64,000 nucleotides of DNA, taken from Auricularia sp. M13 (lineage: Eukaryota; Basidiomycota; Agaricomycetes; Auriculariales; Auriculariaceae). How positions within the stretch are numbered: position 1 is the stretch's first letter; each line of letters begins with the position of its first letter. The notes beneath the pieces are model-generated. The model did not search any database, was not told the origin of the DNA, and was given only the letters and a program-made list of their open reading frames with translations. Position numbers and translations under genes: made by a program. The DNA is taken from positions 2,914,001 through 2,978,000 of the forward strand of contig CM073193.1 of the NCBI GenBank assembly GCA_037042915.1. Direction: 5' to 3'. Of this stretch, positions 29,885-41,367 are shown piece by piece.

Positions 29885-31137
29885 TTAACGAGCAGTGCCA
29901 TGTTCCTTCTTGTAGTTCTCCACCCATTTCTTCTCCTCGGGCCCCCTGGGCAGTACCACAAAACTCAAACAACCTTCCCTGATTTCCAGCCCATCCTCCT
30001 CACCGGGCTTCAGCCCTTTGAGTGGCGCAGATATGGCCTCTCTCAAAGTCTTGTCCTTCCCGATTTTGAACAGCCGATGATTTCTCGACGTAGCGTATAC
30101 CGTCAGGTTAGCCACGTTGTACTCTCCCTTGACATCCCATGGGGGCTTCGTCTCAAAAACCACCGCGAGATGGTCTGCGAATGTCGTGTCTTCGTGGAAC
30201 TCGGTGATGAAGTCGGAGGTCGCGTGCTGGGGGTAGAGCAGGAAGACGGGGATGATGAGCGCGTCCGCGTTCGGGTTCTCCGCGTCGAAGCGAATGGGAG
30301 GAGCCTCGTTCGGCGCGTCTGTCGCCTTCTTTGGCACCACAAACAGCTTGCGTGCCTGCGTCCTGTCGTCAGCGCTAGTGCTCTCGATGCCGGTGCTGGA
30401 AGGCACGTACCGCCAATGCAGCATCCAGTTTTTGCTTCTCCTCTTTCAGTTTCCGCGCGCGTTCAGCTTTCTCTGCTGCCTTCTTTCTTTGTGCCGCGAA
30501 CGCGCCCTCCGCTTTCGCCAGGGCTGCCTTGACGCTCGCGTTGTCGGGGTCGTACGCCAGACATCGTTTACAGCAATCGATAGCCTCCTCGTAGCGCTCA
30601 AGTGCGTTCAGCGCGAGCGCAGAGCGATACCACGCCTTCGAACACTTGAAATTCTTGGACAACGCATTCGCGCAATCGCGCAGCACGCTCCCGTAGTTTT
30701 CTGCATACCAGACAAGGCATCTCAACGTCAGCCAATGTCCCGCAAGAACAAAGCAAAGTGTACGCACGCAGCTCGAGATTGCAGGCCGCGCGATTACACA
30801 GCAGCGCCTCGAGGAGCGCGCGGTCAGTCGGCTTCGCGCCGATGCCCTGCGAGTAGAAGTTGAGCGCATCGCGCACGCGCTTCTCCTTGAACGCCTCGTT
30901 GCCTTGCTCCTTAAAGTTCTGCGCAACCTCTCGTCACGAGTCAGGCGGTGTGCAACGGTGGTGGGAGGGAGGATGCGCACCGTCCGGCGTGCCCTCGTAC
31001 AGCAGGCTCTGCAGCGCCGCGAGCGTCGGGTCCTCCGACGGGTCGTCCGGCAGGTCGCGCATGAACAGCGGCGTCGACTCGAGCTTCTGGATGATCGCAT
31101 CGTACGCGGGCTCGGCGGGCAGCGGGGCGTCGGCCAT
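29885..31137 (-). CDS. CNS1: CNS1/TTC4-like TPR co-chaperone of Hsp90
   Basis: Hsp90/Hsp70 co-chaperone, essential in yeast. Four exons. TPR repeats: FKEQGNEAFKEKRVRDALNF, LLCNRAACNLELRQNYGSVL, CANALSKNFKCSKAWYRSAL and YEEAIDCCKRCLAYDPDNAS. Then a charged helix (RKKAAEKAERARKLKEEKQK) and the C-terminal wheel domain of TTC4/CNS1: FLLYPQHATSDFITEFHEDT, KPPWDVKGEYNVANLTVY and LREAISAPLKGLKPG. Start 31137 shares an 89-bp divergent promoter with L-2-hydroxyglutarate dehydrogenase. Confidence 0.92.
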
Positions 31138-31226
31138 CGTGCAAGAGACGAGCGATGATAAAGTATAAAGCAAAGGAATCACTGGGATCGCCGGCCCGAT
31201 TGACTTCGTCTCTCTTCCTCACCGTC
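31138..31226. promoter_or_regulatory. 89-bp bidirectional promoter, CNS1 / L-2-hydroxyglutarate dehydrogenase
   Basis: The shortest of the divergent gaps. A TATAAAG lies at 31164-31170 on the plus strand, 57 bp before the plus-strand ATG. Both 5' UTRs must be very short or overlap. Confidence 0.55.
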
Positions 31227-32720
31227 ATGGTGCGCGGGTTGCGCGCTGCTCTCAACGCCAGCGGTCGGTGCGCGGTCTACACACTGATTTATTGGCGTGT
31301 TGAGCGAATCGCAGATATAAATTCGTCGCGCCAGAGCAGGCGGTTGACCACGTAATTATAGGCGGAGGTAGGCAATGGCTTGCTATATGCACTTGTTTTG
31401 CTAAAGCTTGTTCAGGCGTCGTCGGTCTAGCTATCGGCGCTCGCCTAAGCAGGCAATACAATGACAAGTCTACTGTCGTGCTCGAGAGGCACTCGTCCGC
31501 GGGACAAGAGACCAGGCGAGTCGCTCAGATTTCAACTTGATTGGCTGCTAATTCCATTCTCACAGCTCGCGAAATTCGGAGGTCATTCATGCAGGCGAGC
31601 GCTGCGCAGTCTCTCTGACAATGCCTGAGAAATTGTAACGGCAGGTATCTACTATCCTGCCAACAGCCACAAGACGCGTCTATGTCTTCGCGGTCGTGTC
31701 CTGCTCAAGCAGCATTGCGAAGCGCACTCCGTCCCACACGCCTTCCCCGGAAAGCTCGTAGTCGCCACCCGCGACCAGCAGAAATACATCTCTGACCTTC
31801 ACGCGCATGCGCAAAGCCTCCCTGAGGAATACCGGCCGCGCACGCGACTTATCACTGGCGACGAGGCGCGCGAGCTGCAACCCGACCTCTCGCCGAGCAT
31901 TGCCGCTGCGTTACACTCTCTGGACACGGGAATTGTTGACAGCCACACGCTCATGCAGTCCCTGGAGGCAGAGATCCAAGACTCGGAGTCGGGCGACCTC
32001 GCATACCAATCACGCGTCATGCGAGTCGACCCTGACAAAGAGAACGATGGCTGGGTCGTGCAAGTGGACACGGGCGACGCTATTCTCGCGCGCACGCTCA
32101 TCAATGCGTCCGGTCTCTCCGCGAACCTCGTCCTCAACTCACTCGCCCAGCGACTCGAGGACAGGATACCGCTGTACTTCGCCCGCGGGTCTTACGCGTC
32201 TTACCACGGGCCGGGCGTGAAGAACGTCTCGAAGCTGCTCTACCCCGTGCCCGTGGCCAAGAGCGGCGGAGACGCCCACTCGTTCCAGGGGCTCGGGACG
32301 CATCTCACGCTCGACCTCGCGGGCAACGTCCGCTTCGGGCCCGATCTCGAGTGGCTGGACGTCCCTGCCTCGTCTGACAACGAGGAGTTCTCCGACCGTG
32401 AGGAGGACATAGATTTCTGGGCGGCTTATCACAGACCAGACGATTCCCCAGACAAGCTCAAAGCCATCCACGAGGCAGTCCAGTCGTACCTTCCCAACAT
32501 AGCTCTGGAAGGGCTGCAGATCGACTATGCTGGGATACGGCCAAAGACTGCAGGGCCAGGCGGACCGTTCCAGGACTTCCAATTCCGCGTAGACTATTCG
32601 TCTGGCCAAAGAGGACAAGGCGCAAAGATGGTGACACTCTTGGGCATCGAGAGCCCCGGCCTGACGAGCGCGCTGGCCATCGCGGAACACGTTGAGAGGC
32701 TGATGTATCCCGCCAAGTAG
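31227..32720 (+). CDS. L-2-hydroxyglutarate dehydrogenase, FAD-dependent, mitochondrial
   Basis: Oxidises L-2-hydroxyglutarate, a toxic side product of malate dehydrogenase, to 2-oxoglutarate. Five exons (31227-31267, 31315-31367, 31416-31515, 31566-31594, 31645-32720) total 432 residues with consistent phases. The N-terminus MVRGLRAALNASGR is a basic presequence. The dinucleotide fold is VDHVIIGGGVVGLAIGARLS. The family signature ETSSRNSEVIHAGIYYPANS spans three exons. Introns 3 (31516-31565) and 4 (31595-31644) both start with GC in the context CAG|GCGAG. Further motifs: LDTGIVDSHTLMQSLE, INASGLSANLV and KLLYPVPV. The C-terminus PGLTSALAIAEHVERLM closes the FAD fold. Converges with NDUFA12. 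Confidence 0.95.
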
Positions 32721-32788
32721 ACAGACAGACTGAGAGGCAGCAGGAATGGATGAAGGATGGGCAATTGAGGTTTATGGTACATGTCAGT

Positions 32789-33357
32789 CTATTGGCGCGG
32801 CGTGACCTTGGGCTCCCAAGCCCACATCTTGGGCCCGGCCGTGTTGTATGGCCTGTATGCGCCGCGGGTGCCCGTCAAGTTCTCGACGTGTGGCTGAAGG
32901 TGTCGAGGTCAATAGGACAAGGCGCGAGGGGTTGGAGGACGTACGGCGACCCAGCGCTGGCGAGCCTTCTGCATGATGGGGTCCTCGGTGGGCGGGAGCT
33001 GGCGGATGTGCGACAGCCAAGAATGCCACTCGGGCGGCACCTGGCTCGCGTTGTAGTTGTGCTGCTTCAAGTCGACCCAGCGATGGCGGCCTGGACAACG
33101 GCTTGGTACAACGATTCAGCGAAATCAGGCTTTACTGACCTGGAATCTCCTCCTCGCCGTTCAAGTTCTCATAGTAGCGGTTGCCAAACCTGCACAGCGG
33201 ATGAGCACTGGGTATCAGCAGCAATGAACTGGGCGCACGCACTGGTCGCTGCCCATGAATTTGCCGTATTTGGCGTCTCCAATGTACCACATCTGTCTAT
33301 ACCATTCTCTGAGGCCCGCGCGGCGGATGTTGCGCAGCGTGCGGGCGAGCGAGACCA
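32789..33357 (-). CDS. Complex I accessory subunit NDUFA12 (B17.2)
   Basis: Subunit of mitochondrial NADH:ubiquinone oxidoreductase at the base of the peripheral arm. Four exons read MVSLARTLRNIRRAGLREWY, QMWYIGDAKYGKFMGSDQFG, NRYYENLNGEEEIPGRHRWV, DLKQHNYNASQVPPEWHSWL, and end in TAGPKMWAWEPKVTPRQ. GRHRWVD and PPEWHSWLSHIR are the hallmark residues. There is no long presequence, as usual for this subunit. Start 33357 lies 112 bp from glucosidase II beta. Confidence 0.92.
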
Positions 33358-33469
33358 TTGTCCGAGTACCAGTACCGGTAAGAGTGCGAGTTCGAGTCTG
33401 AGAGGACACACTCCGATCGGAACCCCCTTTCACATTACAAGTCTGCCGGCTCAGCAGTTCACGTTGACG

Positions 33470-35683
33470 ATGGTGCTCTCGCTGGCCCTGCTGGCGCTTT
33501 CTTCCCCCGTTCTCTTCCCGTTTTCGCTCGTCGCCGCGAGCTCGGTCACGGGCGTCGAGCCGCGCAACGCGCCGCTGTACGCGCCCATCAGCGGCTCGAA
33601 CCCGCCGACGTGGAAGTGTCTCAACGACTCGCGCGTCATTCCCTTTGCCGCCGTCAACGACGACTACTGCGACTGCGCAGACGGCAGCGACGAGCCTGGT
33701 GAGCTTCAGCCTGTCCTGCGCTATCTGAAGTGAAATAATGAACTGACACTTGAGTGCTCAGGGACCAGTGCATGCCCCAACAGCTCGTTCTACTGTATCA
33801 ACCAAGGCCACATCGGCTCGTACATATCCAGCACACGCGTCAACGACGGTCTCTGTGGTACGCACACATGCCTGCTCTCCTATGCCACGTTTCGCTAGAC
33901 ATTGCTTGCGTTGCAGAACCGGAATGCTGCGACGGGTCGGACGAGCCGTCGGGCGTGTGCCCCAACATCTGCAAGCAAGTCGGCGAGGAGTACCGCAAGA
34001 AGCGCGACGCCCTGCTCAAAGTTCGCAAGACGGTGCGTCCTGGTCGCGGCTTTCTCCCTGGCAGACCGACCTTAACATGCTACTCTCAGGGCGCCAAAAT
34101 CCGGGGAACGTACATCCAGTACGCGCAGAAGGAAAAGAAACGTCTTGAGGACTCGCTTGATCTGCTCACTAAGGAGGTCGCCGTCCGCGAGAAGGAGGTG
34201 GAGAGGCTCAACGGTGCGGTGGCAACACTTGGGGTGCGCTTCGATTGACGTGCCGCCAGAGATCCTCACGCGCACCGAGTCCATCTCGCACGCCGCTATG
34301 GAGCACAAGAAGGCTTCCCGTAAGCACTAATTGCACATATTCGCAAATGTATGCTCTAACATGGACGCACACCGCATTCCAGCGTTGTACCAGTCACTCC
34401 TGACGCACTCGCGTGCGCTCAAGTCGCTGCAGAAGTACTACAAGGAGATGCAAGAGCGCGAAAAGACGCTGGCCGATATCCTCGCGAACCTCAAGAGCGG
34501 GTACAACCCTAACTACCAGGACATGGCCGTCCTCGAGGCCGTGCGCGGCTGGGACGCTTACAACAGCGAAGGGGCCGAGGGCGAGGGTGAGCAGCAGGGC
34601 GCCGAGACGGCCGAGGAGGTCGTATCTTCGCGGTCGGGCAGCGAGGAGGAAGAGCCGCTCGAGGAGGGCGAGTGGTCCGAGGAGCAGATCGAGCACCAGC
34701 TCGACGGGCTGATCAACCGCGACTACGAGAGCCTGCTCATCGAGCACGACGAGCACATGGCGCGTCTGGAGGAGGAAGAGGAGGCTTCTGTGTGTAAGTC
34801 TGCGTTCTGCGTTTTTCGCCGTCAGGGACGTCGAGGGATGATTTTGCTTTTTCTCCCGTGGCCCTTGCTACCAGTGTTTGATATTGGAGCGTACGTCCCT
34901 GAATCGTTCGCAGCGCAATACGAGATCTTCCGCGACACGGCCGTTGGCTGGCTCAAGGCGCTCGGTATCGTGCGCTCCTCGGCGAGCAGCGCGACTGGCG
35001 CCACCGAAGGTCCGCTGGTGTCATCACAGAACTTCTCAACTGTCCCGTTGACAATTAATCGCAGAGACCAACCGCGCCCGCCAAGCACGCGACAACGCGC
35101 GTTACTCGCTAAACGACGCGACGCGCAAGAAGGAGGCCGAGGAGAAGGAGCTGCGCCAGCTGTTCGACGTGTCGTACTACGGCACCGAGGGCCAGTGGAA
35201 GAAGCTGCAGAACCTGTGCATCGAGAAAGAGGCGGGCGAGTACGTCTACGAGCTCTGCTTCTTCGGCTCCGCGGCGCAGAAGAACAAGCACGGTGGTAGC
35301 ACGAGCCTCGGGTGCGTCCTGCTCTGTCTCCACTGTAAATTTTCGACGTGCCGTTGCTTACCCTCTATCGAACAGCTCCTTCAGCTCATGGAACACCAAG
35401 CCGAACATCACACCCGGAACGCCCGAGTACTACTCTGTGGCGCACTACACTGGAGGCCAGCGCTGCTGGAACGGACCCGAACGCAGCGTCACGGTGCGTC
35501 TGTTACTCACGTCGCGTACATCCAACGTCTGACTGATCGGACGTGCAGCTCAACTTGGAATGCGGCACCGAGAACGCGATCCTCGCCGTCTCCGAGCCAG
35601 AGAAGTGCGAGTATCACTACAAAGCGACGACGCCGGCATTGTGCCTGCCAGTAACCGAGAAGGAGCTGCGCGAGGAACTCTGA
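33470..35683 (+). CDS. Glucosidase II beta subunit (ER glycoprotein processing)
   Basis: Regulatory subunit of ER glucosidase II, which trims glucose from N-glycans in the calnexin cycle. The signal peptide is MVLSLALLALSSPVLFPFSL. LDL-receptor A-like repeats follow: [20 protein letters not shown] and EPECCDGSDEPSGVCPNIC. Then come a coiled coil (YAQKEKKRLEDSLDLL), YQSLLTHSRALKSLQKYY, GYNPNYQDMAVLEAVRGWDA, an acidic segment, and the C-terminal MRH (mannose-6-phosphate receptor homology) domain with WNGPERSVTLNLECGTENAI and CEYHYKATTPALC. About nine introns. The C-terminus is KELREEL; there is no HDEL, so ER retention may depend on the alpha subunit or on a degenerate REEL. Start 33470. Confidence 0.93.
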
Positions 35684-36127
35684 GATGTAGATAACTTAAA
35701 GCTTCGTCGAAGGGCATAGATATCTCCGACATCGCGCAAAGGAATTGGAGGACGTTATTGGAAGGATCCTGCAGTAATATAATACATGAGGATTCTGCTA
35801 CTAAGAACCTCTAGTTCAACCGACAGAGACAACAGTACAACATTCACACGAGACAGGTAACGGGGTCCAGTAAACAGCGCCCAAGGCGAGACGGTACGGG
35901 GCTAGGGTAACACGGCCACAAGAAGGCTACGCTGGCCCGCGACGGGGCTCAGGGCAGCATCGTGGATGGGAGGGGGATAGGAGGCCGCGCACCGTGGCTT
36001 TCTAACTAATAGTGTCATCAGGTTAGGGAGGGAATGATGGTCATGAGCGAGAGTGAGGCGGGGGAATAACATGGGAGTGGCATAGCGAGGGCGCCTGACG
36101 CGCGTGGGGCGTGGAGTAACCGAACGA
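35684..36127. other. Intergenic, convergent 3' region
   Basis: 444 bp between the stops of glucosidase II beta and the cyclin gene. No gene signal. Confidence 0.5.
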
Positions 36128-37383
36128 TCATTGGTGGCCAAAGACGTCCGTCTCGTCCGCGTCTCTGTCGGCATCCGTGTCTTCGCTCGTGACGGTGAAG
36201 ATGCTCTGGGTCTCGGACGACGCGGACGAGTGTGCGGGCCGGATGGTCGGCTCGTCGTCCGTGGTCTCCCCGCCCTCGCCGAGGACGGAAGACGCCGTGT
36301 CGTCCTGATCGTCGCGGCGTGCCTCGCGCAACGCTCTCCAGTTAGACTGGTCCGGCTCGTACGACGCAGGGTTGGCAAGCACCGGCGGCAGAACGGACGC
36401 GGTGGCAAACGCCATCAAGTCCTCGGCGTAGCTCTGCATTTCGTCGTTGCTAATGACCAAGTGGAAATCGTTTAGCAACAAGAATTGCAGCTCTAATTGG
36501 TTGAGCTCTGCTTGCGGAAGCCCCCCAACCTGCGAGATCAGTCAGGAAAAATGATTTGACAAGCAAACGAATTGTATTGACAGACCTTCGCGTAGCGCGT
36601 GTTGGTGTAGAAAACGTCGCTCAGGAACTTGCTCGCCACGGTGATGCCCGCAATGACGAGTCGATGGACATTGTAGGAGTCGATGGCGAAGACGGCGCCG
36701 GTGGTCTCGCGAGACAGGCGGGTCATGCGGTCGAAATAAACGAGGAGCGAGAGGAAAACCTCGTTGGAAATAGGACAGTACTTGAGTATGCGGAGCAGGT
36801 ATGCCTCGAGCGTGATGGTGGGTATGTTGCGAGCGTGGAAGGAGAGGGAGGCCGTGGTGCTGGTGAAGGCTTCGCGCGAGGCGGTCGTGAGACTGTGCCA
36901 TATTGGCGGACGGTCGGACGGATCGACTGGCGCGGGTGCCTGTGCGGCACTAGGCGATGGCAACGCGTCGTTGGCGGCGGCTATTTGTTGCAGGAGGTTG
37001 GCGAGGTGCTTGAGCAGCTCCTGCTGCGGGATGGCGTGGACGTCGACGGACGTATGGCGCCTGCGCTCCGTCTTTTCCTGGGACCGCGGCGCGCTCGGTG
37101 GTGCGGCTGGCTGGGCCTGCTGGCTGGGCCGGACGCTCTCTGTATGGTGGGCGGGCACGGGGTCGGACACCGGCTGCGGCTGCGGGGTGCTCGTCGCGCG
37201 GACGAGCTTGTGCGGCGGGGGCACGGCGTGGGGATGCTCCGGCGGATGCTGGTGTTGGGAGCTCGCGGTGGAGTTTGAATGAGAGTGCGAGTGCGAGCGG
37301 ACGGCGCTCCGGCGGAGGGGCGTGTTGTGCCAGACCGAGCTGTGTTCGTGCTGCAGGGCGGGCGTGGCGGCGAGCGCGAGCAT
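36128..37383 (-). CDS. PHO80-like cyclin (partner of a Pho85-type CDK)
   Basis: Two exons. The cyclin core is ITLEAYLLRILKYCPISNEV, FLSLLVYFDRMTRL, IDSYNVHRLVIAGITVASKF, LSDVFYTNTRYAKVGGLPQA and ELNQLELQFLLLNDFHLVIS, the pattern of the PHO80/PCL7 group (phosphate signalling and glycogen metabolism in yeast). An N-terminal half of about 190 residues is disordered and His/Ser/Pro/Gln-rich. The acidic C-terminus (DTDADRDADETDVFGHQ) may be a phosphorylation or degradation region. The single intron has a GTCTGT donor. The start is at 37383; an in-frame ATG at 37464 is possible. Which process it controls is not shown by the sequence. Confidence 0.85.
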
Positions 37384-38359
37384 GGCGGCGCGTTTTGGCG
37401 GGGAACGGGAAGGGAAGAGAAGACGGTTCGCGCGGTAGTTGCCGATTGCCACTGTTCCCATCAAACCCTCAGTTTATTGCCCATTTCAAGGCCCGCCTCC
37501 TCCTCGGGATTTCGTCTCAGACCCGTCTGTCCACCGCATTCCGCGCTCGGTCTCGTTGGGTCTCAAATCGCCGCCCGGCCTGCGTCCGCACTCCCGCACC
37601 GCGATGCGCCACCGGCTCGTGGCACTGCACATTCCATACCGAGACAAGCCCGGACGCGTGCTCGCCCACGCTTCGACACACATCGATCTCCCAGCGTTGC
37701 TCTCTCCAGCTAAGACACTGCGTTCCGTCCGTTCCTGGCGAGACCCTGCTCGCAGAATGCTCTCCCGCGGCCCCGTCTTCTCCGGCCTGCTTCTTGCAGA
37801 TCACCGTGCACAGGCACAAGAGCCTCAACTCTGCACTCTTCCACATATTCCGCTGCATTGCTTTCCCCATGATCTCTTTTCGCCCGGCTCATCCTGGCTG
37901 GTTCCTAGTGCTCAGTCCGTCGCTCAGGCTGTGAATCCGAGTCACTCGGTATGTCCATCGGTCCGCTTTAGACTGCTTGCATCCTCTTCCCTGCCTGCCG
38001 ATCTGGTCAGTTCCTAGGCTATCTTGCTTCTGCGGCCGGCAGCGCTCTGGAAGCCAGCGTCCACGCCGCTCTACCGCGGCTTGCAGCGCGCAAAGCTTGC
38101 TCTTTCTCAAACGTTCGACACGTAGCCGTTGCGTCATCGAAAGCGCTGCCGCTCGAGATTAAGGGTCGCGATCTCCTGGTCTGGAAGTTGACGCGCAGTG
38201 CACGTTCAGTCTCGGCCTCGCCCATTCAAGGACGGATTTACTCACGTGACCTATCTGACTTTGTCAACAATAACCACAGGCCCCGCACAGCACAATGCGC
38301 TGGCTGCATCCAAGATCTATTGTTTCATTAGGCCCGTGTACAGATACAACATCGAAACA
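37384..38359. other. Intergenic, 976 bp, CT-rich on the plus strand
   Basis: Upstream of the cyclin gene and downstream of the UPF0303 gene. Plus-strand open frames here are Pro/Ser/Arg-rich with no splice-supported extension. The CT bias on the plus strand is unexplained; a non-coding or very short plus-strand transcript is possible but unsupported. Confidence 0.4.
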
Positions 38360-39268
38360 TCATGCAACGGTGCTTCCTGCATCCCCTGCAGGCGACGAGT
38401 GCTTCGTCAGGTAGTCCCTCACCACGCCCACGACAAGCTTTTTGCTTTCTCAGCGACACACGTTCGCAGTGGCTTCGTGTAGACTCACGTTGTGATCTTC
38501 TTGTGACGACCCTGCGAAATCAATTCACATCCAATCAGCCTTCTCCGCGAGGAAGCCTTGCACAGTGAAACAGCGTACCTCCATACGCCGCACAGACAGC
38601 CACGGGTGTGATTGAGCAGTTCTGTAACCATATAGGAAACGCTGTAGAAGCAAGCACAAGCAGAGTGGCGAATGAGCGCGAGCGTCGGCGGCCAAAACGC
38701 GGCTAGCAGCCTTCATATCGTACCTCCGCCATTAATTCTGTACTCGGGGAATGGGATGCCCATCGTCTCCTGCGTCTTGCCGATCGCCGCCATGCCGCGC
38801 TCGACGTAAAAGGACGAGTGGCCGGTGCGCTTGACGACCTTGACCATGCCCTCGATCGCGAGCCACGCGTCGAGGCTGACGCCCGTCGCGTCGCTGTCGC
38901 CCACCGAACACGCGAAGAGCGTGTGCCCGCCCAAGCTCTGTATCGAGATTACCAGGCCCTTGCCTGCCGCGCCCGTGAGCTCGCCATCGCGCTTGTGCCA
39001 GTGGAAATGGCACAGACCTTTCGCGTGGCGCGACGAGGCGCGAAAGCGCTTGCGAATCGACAATCTGCTTGTGCGTGAGTTGCGCGGCCCAAAAGATCGC
39101 GAAGAAACGCACCCAAGCGTCACGGCGTCGTTGCTGGTGAACGACGCGAAGCGCAGCGTGGACTCTTCCGTCAGCGTCGTGTTGGCGAGCTCGGCGTCTG
39201 CAACAGCACAGTCGTTCGATCAGCGTCGAGCAGGAAATTCAGCCGCTGCACGACGCGCCTGAGGGCAT
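38360..39268 (-). CDS. UPF0303 protein (YBR137W/heme-degrading-like domain family)
   Basis: Spliced exons give LRFASFTSNDAVTLGLSIRK, ASSRHAKGKGLVISIQSLGG, HTLFACSVGD, SLDAWLAIEGMVKVVKRTG, HSSFYVERGMAAIGKTQ, YRINGGAFPIWLQ and EDHNLVVGVVRDYLTKHSS. GHSSFY and HGG/NGGAFPI are the UPF0303 signatures, seen also in yeast YBR137W, which has been linked to the GET pathway. Function is otherwise unclear. At least five introns; the last two exons (38360-38700) lie beyond an apparent stop and were recovered from splice sites. The 5' end is uncertain: a start at 39268 needs a GC-AG intron (39198-39258) to reach AELANTTLTEEST in frame. Confidence 0.78.
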
Positions 39269-39738
39269 CCTGGTGAGTGTCGTGGAGGCTGGTGATGGAG
39301 TGGGCAAGGCTAGCAGCTGTTGTGTTGTCGTGCACCAAAGCACGAGGCTGCAGCAAAACGCGGGAACCGCGTGTCTGGCAGCCGGCGTAGGGCCTTCTTC
39401 CCAAACTTCCGACATGCCATCGTTCGTGTCCAACGGTCACAACGATGCCTTCAATGTCTGCGTCCATATGCCCACTGCTGCAGACAGTTCTTCCTCATTT
39501 TGGCTTTCATCGCCGTACGGCGTTGGATTCAGGCGGCGCGACGCGCTCCATTTGATCCCATGCATCGACATCGACGTGGGCCGATGAATCTACGCCATAC
39601 CTAACGCAATCATTTGCGGTTTTCACAGAGGACAAGCGAAATGCTCATGTCTTATGCTGGGGAATAAATATGATCTAGGTGGGCATGACAGGACGTGGCA
39701 AAGCAAAATGATTACAGTAAAACCTGGCGGCTGGCGTA
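39269..39738. other. Intergenic, UPF0303 / ArfGAP
   Basis: 470 bp between two minus-strand genes. May contain an undetected first exon of the UPF0303 gene. Nothing else supported. Confidence 0.45.
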
Positions 39739-41367
39739 TTACCAGTCTTCCCAATCGTCATTCTTTTTCTTGGGAGCCGCAGCGGGAGTCGAGGAGGATG
39801 CAGATGCAGACGCCGTCGGGGTGGCTGAATGCGAGCCACCATGTTGCGCAAAGAAGTCATCATCACCCGCATCGGCATACAGAGCAGACGTCTCGTCGTC
39901 GTGCTGGTCGACGTAGTTATAGCCTTGCGGCGGACGCTGGCCGACACCCGTCGCAGTCTTCACCTGGTCGACGAGGCCTCCGACCTGGTTAGCCACGTCA
40001 ACGCCCCACCTGTTCTTGCTCCAGTCGTTCGCGTTTTTGCCCAGCGTCGCGGCCTGCTTGCTCGCTTCTGCAGCATAGCTACGCGACGCGATCCCCAGCG
40101 TCAGTATCACTATCCGGTGATGCATCGCCAGGTACGGTACGGAACGCACCCCTTGACGCTGTTGACCAGATTGGGATCGGTCACCTTCTCCATGCCCGGC
40201 TGGATGATGGTCTCATTGACCGTCTTCGAGGCGCCCATAACAGCGGCAGAGAAGATGGACCAGCCCTTGCCCAAGGCGGCCACCGGGTTCTCCTGGAACT
40301 CGGTCAAAGTGGGAGCTAGGCGGCGATGAGTGCTGCCAAGGCATGAAATGGACGAGCCAAGCGTACCCGAAGCCGAGGACAGGCCGAAGGAAGGATGGGA
40401 GTTTGTAGGCGGGCTCGGTGTGGGGGTGCTGCCAAAGCCGACGTAGCGGCCACCTTGCGAGGGCGGGAGATGGTCGGGGCGTGAGGCGTTCGCGGCGCCG
40501 AGTCCGGCAAAGAAGGATTCGTTGTTGGCTTTGCGCTCCGCTGCCTCGTCAAGATCGGTGGCCCCAGGGAACGAGCCCTGGGATGGAGCGGGGGACGCGG
40601 ACCCTGAGCGACCTAGGGTCGCCGAGCGCGCGCCGGCACGCGACTTGCGGAGGCCGGTGGACGGCTGGGACCCAGCAACGTCTGGTGTCGCGACGCGCGG
40701 CGGAGGGGCGCTTTGAGCCCAGTCTTTGCCCTCGACGAGACAGTCGAGCTGGCACGCGCGTCAGCTGAGAACGCCTGAAGTTGGCTTGCGCCGTGCATAC
40801 TTTTTCGCGGTACTGGCGCGCCGCCCAGCAGGTGTACTTGTCTGCCAAAGGCATGTTGGCGCGGTAGCCACCGTCCTCTGCTGGCGAGTACGATTCCATG
40901 AATGTGGTGAATGCCTCGTTGCCGCCGAGCTGCAGCAGGAGTCGCGCTCAATGGAGGAGGGCAATTGCTGCTGCGGGCATCACGGACCTCCATGCGCTTT
41001 GCCTGCTCCTGCTGCCAGGAGTCCATGGTCACCGATCGCACGAAGCTGGGCGCTGCGGTGAGCGATCCACGTGGCACGGTGGCCTGGGCGCGCGACCTAC
41101 GAGATGTGCACTCCGAACGAGCGATGCACGCCGGCGCATCTGGGCAGCGATGAGCGTCGGGGGCTGGCTGCCGTGGACAAGGACTGACTGAAGGCAAAAG
41201 TATACAGCGAACGTGACGCTAGCCCATTGCGGGTTGGGCGAGCCGCAATCGACGCAGACTGGCAGCCAGGATGAGCGAAGTGGAATCCCAGGATTATGCG
41301 GCAACGCACGCTTGTTCTTCGGGTTGGATTTCTGGAGGGCAATGACCTGCTGCTTTGCGTCGGCCAT
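39739..41367 (-). CDS. GCS1: ArfGAP of the GCS1/ArfGAP1 type
   Basis: GTPase-activating protein for Arf1 in COPI vesicle traffic. Zinc finger: LCVDCGSPNPQWASVTFAVY then FCLQCAGVHRSFGVHISF, with the arginine finger in VHRSFGVH. It continues VRSVTMDSWQQEQAKRMELG, NEAFTTFMESY and CWAARQYREKLDCLVEGKDW. A Ser/Gly/Pro-rich linker leads to an amphipathic region (SIFSAAVMGASKTVNETIIQ and GVDVANQVGGLVDQVKTATG) of ALPS/ArfGAP type. The C-terminus KKKNDDWEDW carries a WxxW acidic motif like that by which ArfGAP1 binds delta-COP. Six introns. Start 41367 is 132 bp from the velvet gene. Confidence 0.93.

Noticed and set aside
37439-38017. A plus-strand 192-codon ORF upstream of the cyclin
   Set aside because: Composition is CT-rich Pro/Ser/Arg with no family resemblance or splice partners; more likely a regulatory region.
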